Below are positions 6,056 to 8,839 of a DNA stretch of 8,839 nucleotides, one piece after another. The translations under genes were made by a program, and so were the position numbers. The stretch covers positions 1 through 8,839 of the forward strand of contig QNAH01000098.1 of NCBI GenBank assembly GCA_003641425.1, read 5' to 3'. This DNA is from Candidatus Zixiibacteriota bacterium (GTDB taxonomy: Bacteria > Zixibacteria > MSB-5A5 > GN15 > PGXB01). The notes below the pieces were generated by a model that had not been told where the DNA came from, did not search any database, and saw nothing but the letters and a program-made list of their open reading frames with translations. The first letter of the stretch is position 1, and every line of letters starts with the position of its first letter.

Positions 6056-6071
6056 TTGTATAATTATACAA
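6056..6071. promoter_or_regulatory. 16-bp perfect palindrome overlapping a -10 box
   Basis: TTGTATAATTATACAA is its own reverse complement. On the minus strand it contains TATAAT (6063-6068), about 57 nt upstream of the DUF1573 start. It could be an operator over the promoter. No good -35 at 16-18 bp is seen. Confidence 0.4.
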
Positions 6072-6120
6072 TATTTACCGGAGTGCAATCGAAAAATTTT
6101 TCCTGCATCTGGTAATATAT

Positions 6121-6138
6121 AGGAATATTTCTATTCCT
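6121..6138 (-). terminator. Hairpin after the DUF2807 gene
   Basis: AGGAATA and TATTCCT form a 7-bp stem with a GAAA loop on the minus strand, 40 nt past the DUF2807 stop. No U-run follows, so it may only stabilise the transcript end. Confidence 0.3.
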
Positions 6139-6177
6139 CTTACCCGGATTCGAGTTGCCGCGGTAATCAAAAGGCGA

Positions 6178-6912
6178 TTAATTGGCGTCGATAATCTGCC
6201 CCAGACCGGTGATTTCCTGCACAATCGTCGGATTACCCTTGTATAGCAATGAGCCCGAGCCGCTGATATTCACATCGAGATAATCATTTGCATACACCGA
6301 CGCATTGCCGACGCCGCTCAGCGAAATTATAGTCGTATCCGAAATAAATTCAAAAGCGTTAATCTGGCCGACGCCGGGATATTCGCACACATGTTTTGTT
6401 ACCGATCCGATCAGAAGAATATTTCCTACACCCCCATGAATTGTATGAAGATAATCGGCATCCAGATCGAGATATATATTCCCCACACCTTGCAAGTTTA
6501 TACCGGCGGAATCCACCTGAAAACCGTTGACACCGGTGATATTTCCGACTCCGATCAATTCCAGTTCATTCAGATCAGTCATGGTCAGATCGAAGGTGAG
6601 ATCGTATTCGGATATTGCGGCATTTGGATTGGAACTGATTGTCAATACACCGTCTTCAACTGAAGTAACTATGTGATCGATGATATTATCATCGACGGTG
6701 ATCGAAACAGCCTGCGCTGCCCCGCTGGTCAGGTTGATATCGCCGACTATTGTAAACCGTACCGAATGAAAATCGGCCAGCGTCAATTCTTCGGTAATCA
6801 GATTCCCCGAACCGATTATATCCTCCGATGATACCGGGTTGTCGTCATCGGAGCATGACAGGCCCAATATCATGAACACAATACAGACAGCAAAAAGTGA
6901 CTTGCAATACAT
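6178..6912 (-). CDS. DUF2807 (GIN-type) beta-helix protein with a lipoprotein-like signal
   Basis: This 244-residue exported protein has a hydrophobic signal (about 5-19) ending in GLS-Cys20 followed by SDDD. That is a lipoprotein-like site, though the -3 residue is Gly rather than Leu. The mature part begins with the DUF2807 pattern G-S-G-N-L-x-T-E, L-x-x-F-x-S-V-R-F (34-54), then I-T-V-D-D-N-I-I-D-H (71-80). It continues with recurring turns of the form G-V-G-N/Q (121-124, 142-145, 161-164, 180-183, 200-203) about every 20 residues, as expected for coils of a right-handed beta-helix. Family members are surface or outer-membrane proteins common in Bacteroidetes and relatives, of unknown function, once labelled auto-transporter adhesin heads. 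The start has GGAGG 5 nt upstream. It lies 171 bp before the DUF1573 gene on the same strand, too far to be certain of co-transcription. Confidence 0.85.
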   Translation of the reverse strand: MYCKSLFAVCIVFMILGLSCSDDDNPVSSEDIIGSGNLITEELTLADFHSVRFTIVGDINLTSGAAQAVSITVDDNIIDHIVTSVEDGVLTISSNPNAAISEYDLTFDLTMTDLNELELIGVGNITGVNGFQVDSAGINLQGVGNIYLDLDADYLHTIHGGVGNILLIGSVTKHVCEYPGVGQINAFEFISDTTIISLSGVGNASVYANDYLDVNISGSGSLLYKGNPTIVQEITGLGQIIDAN

Positions 6913-7098
6913 TTTCCCCTCCGAATTTTTTGAAATTGTACATTATCTGATTTAATTTGGTCTGCCCGGACTTCGAAATACAATAAATGATAACAATCAA
7001 GTTCAGGAAAAACAAACAAATATAATCATAATTACGAACCATTATTACCATAATGTTAAATCGGCGGAATTTGATATCATTAAAAATCATAGAATAAG

Positions 7099-7126
7099 AA
7101 ACCCGCGACCGCAAAACCGCGGGTTT
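7099..7126 (-). terminator. Terminator-like hairpin between the acidic ORF and the DUF2807 gene
   Basis: A 9-bp perfect stem, AAACCCGCG (7099-7107) with CGCGGGTTT (7118-7126), loop of 10 nt. It lies 25 bp after the stop of the acidic Cys frame on the minus strand. Only CTTATTCT follows, so the U-run is poor. From 6913 to 7098 no gene or clear promoter is seen. Confidence 0.5.
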
Positions 7127-7150
7127 ATACAATTCACCCAATAATAATGA

Positions 7151-7321
7151 TCAGTCATCCGATTCATCATCGTCGCTGTCATCATCGTCATCACCGAGCC
7201 GGATCGGCAGAAGCTTGCTGAGCTCATCGGCCTGCAGCCCGAATCCGGCATGATTTTTCCAGCAGCCCTTACTATAGGCACAGCCGTCGCAGGCAAACTG
7301 CCGGGCATCCCGGTCAAATGC
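7151..7321 (-). CDS. Small acidic Cys-containing reading frame without canonical start
   Basis: The frame is open from 7348 down to a TGA at 7151-7153. After an AGGAGG ribosome site (7321-7326) it reads about 56 residues. There is a cluster C-x2-C-x5-C-W-x2-H (residues 11-24), a mixed middle, and a tail of Asp, Glu and Ser (13 of the last 13 residues). The composition looks protein-like and the frame sits neatly between two terminator hairpins. However, no ATG, GTG or TTG exists anywhere in it. The TTG three bases past the ribosome site (7315-7317) is in another frame, which runs on through the downstream hairpin and is not believable. It may be a remnant whose start was lost, a frameshifted gene, or one with an unusual start. 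The Cys/His cluster could bind metal. No family recognised. Confidence 0.4.
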   Translation of the reverse strand, partial: AFDRDARQFACDGCAYSKGCWKNHAGFGLQADELSKLLPIRLGDDDDDSDDDESDD

Positions 7322-7332
7322 CTCCTGCCCGA

Positions 7333-7361
7333 AAATTAAAAGCGCAGGTTATTTAACCCGC
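7333..7361 (-). terminator. Terminator of the LA_2272-type gene
   Basis: On the minus strand GCGGGTTA (7354-7361) pairs with TAACCTGC (7344-7351), one G.U pair and a 2-nt AA loop, followed by GCTTTTAATTTT. It lies about 15 nt past the stop at 7376. Confidence 0.65.
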
Positions 7362-7375
7362 CCCATGTGCGCCGA

Positions 7376-7882
7376 TCAGAACGACCAGTTGAAAAACGGG
7401 AAGACCGGGAATTGCCCGCCCTGCTTGATAATATTTACCAGGCCGATCTGAATACCCTTCATGCTCTCGGCATAATTGACAACCCCGAGCTGAAACCCGT
7501 TGGCATAATGAGCGTGGTTGACAAAACCCCACTGGAACCCTTCGAAATCACCCCTGACGATATTCACGAAGTTGTTCTGAAAGCCCACAAAATCGGCTTC
7601 GTTCAAACCGACCAATCCGATCTGAACCCCTTTGCTTACGCCGCCGGTGGTGTGGTTGACGAAAAAGCCAAAGTCAAGACCGGTGACCGAAACATTGCGG
7701 CCGTACAGCAAGTTTAGCCTGACACCGGAGATGGTATAATTCTCGGGGAAAATCTGAACCGGGGTAAAAAGCGCCAGCTGAATCGGGCTTTTGTCTTCCT
7801 GTGCCGAGACGGGTGACGGTGCCGCAGTAAGAACCGACACAAAAACCAGCATGATTAATGCGCCGAATAATTTTCTTGACAT
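7376..7882 (-). CDS. Secreted surface-repeat protein, LA_2272-like
   Basis: This 168-residue protein has a clear signal peptide (hydrophobic 5-21, cleavage probably after A27 in PVSAQ). The mature chain is a series of short strands of the type G-x-Q-x-G-L/F-V-N: GVQIGLVGLN (85-94), GFQNNFVNI (100-108), GFQWGFVNHA (115-124), GFQLGVVNYA (129-138), GIQIGLVNII (143-152). It ends with FPVFPFFNWSF. This is the repeat pattern of the LA_2272 surface-protein family known from Leptospira, Bacteroidetes and candidate phyla; its role is unknown, an outer-membrane or surface location is likely. The ATG has a full AGGAGG 5 nt upstream. The gene follows the small membrane protein by 36 bp and is probably in its operon, ending at the hairpin at 7333-7361. 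Stop is TGA. Confidence 0.8.
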   Translation of the reverse strand: MSRKLFGALIMLVFVSVLTAAPSPVSAQEDKSPIQLALFTPVQIFPENYTISGVRLNLLYGRNVSVTGLDFGFFVNHTTGGVSKGVQIGLVGLNEADFVGFQNNFVNIVRGDFEGFQWGFVNHAHYANGFQLGVVNYAESMKGIQIGLVNIIKQGGQFPVFPFFNWSF

Positions 7883-7918
7883 GACATCCTCCTTTGAAGG
7901 GAGTCTATAGTTTTTCCG

Positions 7919-8191
7919 TTACAATATCCGCACTATTATTATGATTGCGGTGGCGGCCAGGATTATCAGGTTCCAGTACAGCGGCCGCATCCGGAAACTC
8001 TTGTCTTTTTTGCCTGACACCAGTTCATAGAGTATAAAAAATAGACCGGGCACCCCAGATTCGAGATTGGTCATCTCCACACGCATGATTCTTTTGAAAA
8101 CGACAGCCAGGATAATAATACACGCCCCGGTCATCAGGGCGATCTTTATATGATCGTTTTTGAAAAACTCCAGTATCCTGCTCATGGTCAT
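7919..8191 (-). CDS. Small two-helix membrane protein, hypothetical
   Basis: From the ATG at 8191 this is a 90-residue protein with one hydrophobic helix near residues 19-34 (A-L-M-T-G-A-C-I-I-I-L-A-V-V-F) and another at the C-terminus (about 73-90). A basic loop (GKKDKSFRMR) lies between them. Both ends may therefore lie on the same side of the inner membrane. The frame stays open up to 8335, but 8191 is chosen because GGGAG ends 3 nt upstream; a second ATG at 8185 is 9 nt away and equally usable. The protein family is not recognised. It is followed after 36 bp by the LA_2272-type gene, suggesting an operon. A loose promoter (TTGCCA, 18 bp, TATTAG) can be read within about 70 bp upstream but is weak. 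Confidence 0.6.
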   Translation of the reverse strand: MTMSRILEFFKNDHIKIALMTGACIIILAVVFKRIMRVEMTNLESGVPGLFFILYELVSGKKDKSFRMRPLYWNLIILAATAIIIIVRIL

Positions 8192-8425
8192 TTTCTCCCG
8201 GGCAAACGATATAAACACTAATAAGTATTTGACACACGCGTTGGCAATAAAAAACGGCAGTCCCGATACCGGCAAGGAGGGGCTATATATGCCGCCCATA
8301 AAGCCGTTTTTGTCATAAAACGCCCTTGTTGGCAACCATCGACTTACAATGGCAAAATGGCTTTGTTTTATCGTCTCCGCCCGCTTTATTACCTCATTCC
8401 CCCGGTCGTTTTTACGATTCCATGC

Positions 8426-8447
8426 CGCCGGGGTGCCCCACAGCTTG
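8426..8447 (+). repeat. REP-like half element, copy A
   Basis: Twenty-two bases identical to 8696-8717, containing GGGGTGCCCCACAGCTTG. This copy lacks the second arm of the hairpin; TCGAAGATCC follows instead, a 10-mer that recurs at 8472-8481 and 8603-8612. From 8336 to 8747 no gene is credible; the stretch is a repeat cluster. Confidence 0.7.
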
Positions 8448-8550
8448 TCGAAGATCCTGACAACGGAAGGATCGAAGATCCCGGGTTTTCGAGGGAGGGG
8501 GGGGGGTCTTTATTGCACCATCCTTATTGCATCCATGCTTTACTTTTGTC

Positions 8551-8570
8551 ATTCCCGCGCAGGCGGGAAT
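8551..8570. repeat. Palindromic repeat ATTCCCGC-GCAG-GCGGGAAT
   Basis: A perfect 8-bp inverted repeat with a 4-nt loop. The same motif is a very common dispersed REP-type palindrome in many bacterial genomes, so it is probably mobile repeat sequence rather than a terminator. Confidence 0.65.
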
Positions 8571-8589
8571 CCATTTCCATTATTACATT

Positions 8590-8660
8590 GTGTCAGGTCT
8601 TTTCGAAGATCCCGATTATATTCGGGGCCCGAGATTTATCGAGGGTGTGACCTGACACCC
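8590..8660. repeat. Inverted-repeat element GTGTCAGGTC ... GACCTGACAC
   Basis: Ten-bp perfect inverted repeats (8590-8599 and 8649-8658) enclose 49 bp that begins with TCGAAGATCCC (8603-8613). The right end also forms GGGTGT-GACCTG-ACACCC (8643-8660). The inside shares TCGAAGATCCC and TCGAGGG with 8472-8494, so a related, shorter unit lies there. Confidence 0.6.
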
Positions 8661-8695
8661 CTTTCTAATCAAGACAAATCTTACCACGTATCATA

Positions 8696-8724
8696 CGCCG
8701 GGGTGCCCCACAGCTTGCTGTGGG
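8696..8724 (+). repeat. Complete REP-like palindrome, copy B
   Basis: Starts with the 22 bases shared with 8426-8447 and continues as a perfect hairpin, CCCACAGC (8707-8714), TT, GCTGTGGG (8717-8724). It lies 23 bp from the stop of the RAYT fragment, the usual place for a REP next to its transposase gene. Confidence 0.7.
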
Positions 8725-8747
8725 TTAGTTTGTTAAGGCAATAAATC

Positions 8748-8839
8748 TCATATCTGCAACTCATCAATCAATAATGGGACATCCTTTTTACCTTGATAGA
8801 AATTGAAGCTGGACCACTTCCATTCACATGGGTCTTTAA
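8748..8839 (-). CDS. REP-associated tyrosine transposase (RAYT, Y1_Tnp type), C-terminal part
   Basis: Only the last 29 codons are in the window; the gene continues past the right edge on the minus strand and ends at TGA (8748-8750). The visible residues begin KDPCEWKWSSFNFYQG and end LLIDELQI. The motif P-x-E/D-W-x-W/Y-S-S-x-x-F-Y is characteristic of the C-terminal end of RAYT proteins (IS200/IS605-like single-strand transposases with one catalytic Tyr), in which it follows the catalytic helix. The HUH and Tyr residues would lie outside the window, so activity cannot be judged. The REP-like palindromes just downstream (8426-8724) fit the known pairing of a RAYT gene with its REPs, which it is thought to mobilise. 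Short length makes the call moderately, not fully, secure. Confidence 0.75.
   Translation of the reverse strand, partial: KDPCEWKWSSFNFYQGKKDVPLLIDELQI

Noticed and set aside
6845..7141. Minus-strand 98-codon frame overlapping the DUF2807 start
   Set aside because: No ribosome site; it covers the intergenic region and is out of frame with the lipoprotein signal.
7087..7317. Minus-strand TTG-started frame just after AGGAGG
   Set aside because: It reads through the terminator hairpin at 7099-7126 and is Met-rich because it is the shifted reading of Asp codons.
7367..7717. Plus-strand open frame of 116 codons
   Set aside because: Antisense to the LA_2272-type gene, which has a signal peptide, repeats and a strong ribosome site.
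8192..8335. N-terminal extension of the two-helix membrane protein
   Set aside because: The ATG at 8335 lacks a ribosome site, while 8191 has GGGAG close by and begins a more typical N-terminus.
8426..8724. CRISPR array
   Set aside because: Only two copies of the 22-bp repeat, 270 bp apart, with other repeats between; no regular spacing.
8349..8744. Two overlapping plus-strand open frames
   Set aside because: They consist of the REP-like repeats and the G10 tract and have no protein-like pattern.

Overview
The window looks like a chromosomal stretch from a Gram-negative bacterium. It carries two exported proteins (one with a lipoprotein-like signal), a membrane-anchored DUF1573 protein, and a membrane metallophosphoesterase. 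It also carries three single-RRM, glycine-tailed RNA-binding proteins and REP/RAYT-type repeats. The mixture of DUF1573, DUF2807 and 'LA_2272-type' surface-repeat proteins suggests an FCB-like or candidate-phylum lineage (for example something Zixibacteria-like). That placement is inference only; there is no rRNA or marker gene here. UGA acts as a normal stop in several genes (969-971, 2891-2893, 7376-7378), so the genetic code appears standard.

Left half (1-4860): three paralogous RRM genes (303-614 on minus, 3165-3467 and 4468-4770 on plus). Each has its own sigma70-like promoter (GTGGAC or TTGGAC, 17-18 bp, TATATT), a leader of about 172-175 nt, and its own GC-rich terminator. The three leaders share sequence blocks and paired segments in which base changes preserve pairing, ending in a 9-bp helix just 5' of the Shine-Dalgarno. 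This is strong evidence of a cis-acting regulatory RNA, probably cold-shock or autoregulatory. Between these units lie an ICMT/PEMT-type membrane methyltransferase (minus) and, divergently, a membrane-anchored metallophosphoesterase (plus). A tiny membrane-anchored zinc-ribbon protein with no canonical start sits between RRM copies 2 and 3.

Middle (4900-6950, minus strand): a DUF1573 protein whose reading frame is interrupted by one UGA exactly where the first cysteine of the family's SCGCT motif belongs. It is followed by a bulged stem-loop resembling a bacterial SECIS element. The best reading is a 364-residue selenoprotein (S-U-G-C-T); a nonsense mutation or sequencing error is the alternative. 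Upstream of it is a DUF2807 beta-helix protein with a lipoprotein-like signal.

Right part (7080-8839, minus strand): a small acidic Cys-containing reading frame without a usual start, a secreted repeat protein of the LA_2272 type, and a two-helix membrane protein that probably forms an operon with it. A gene-free REP-like repeat cluster follows (about 8426-8724), ending at the C-terminus of a REP-associated tyrosine transposase that runs off the right edge.

The two most notable items are the shared RRM leader RNA and the candidate DUF1573 selenoprotein.
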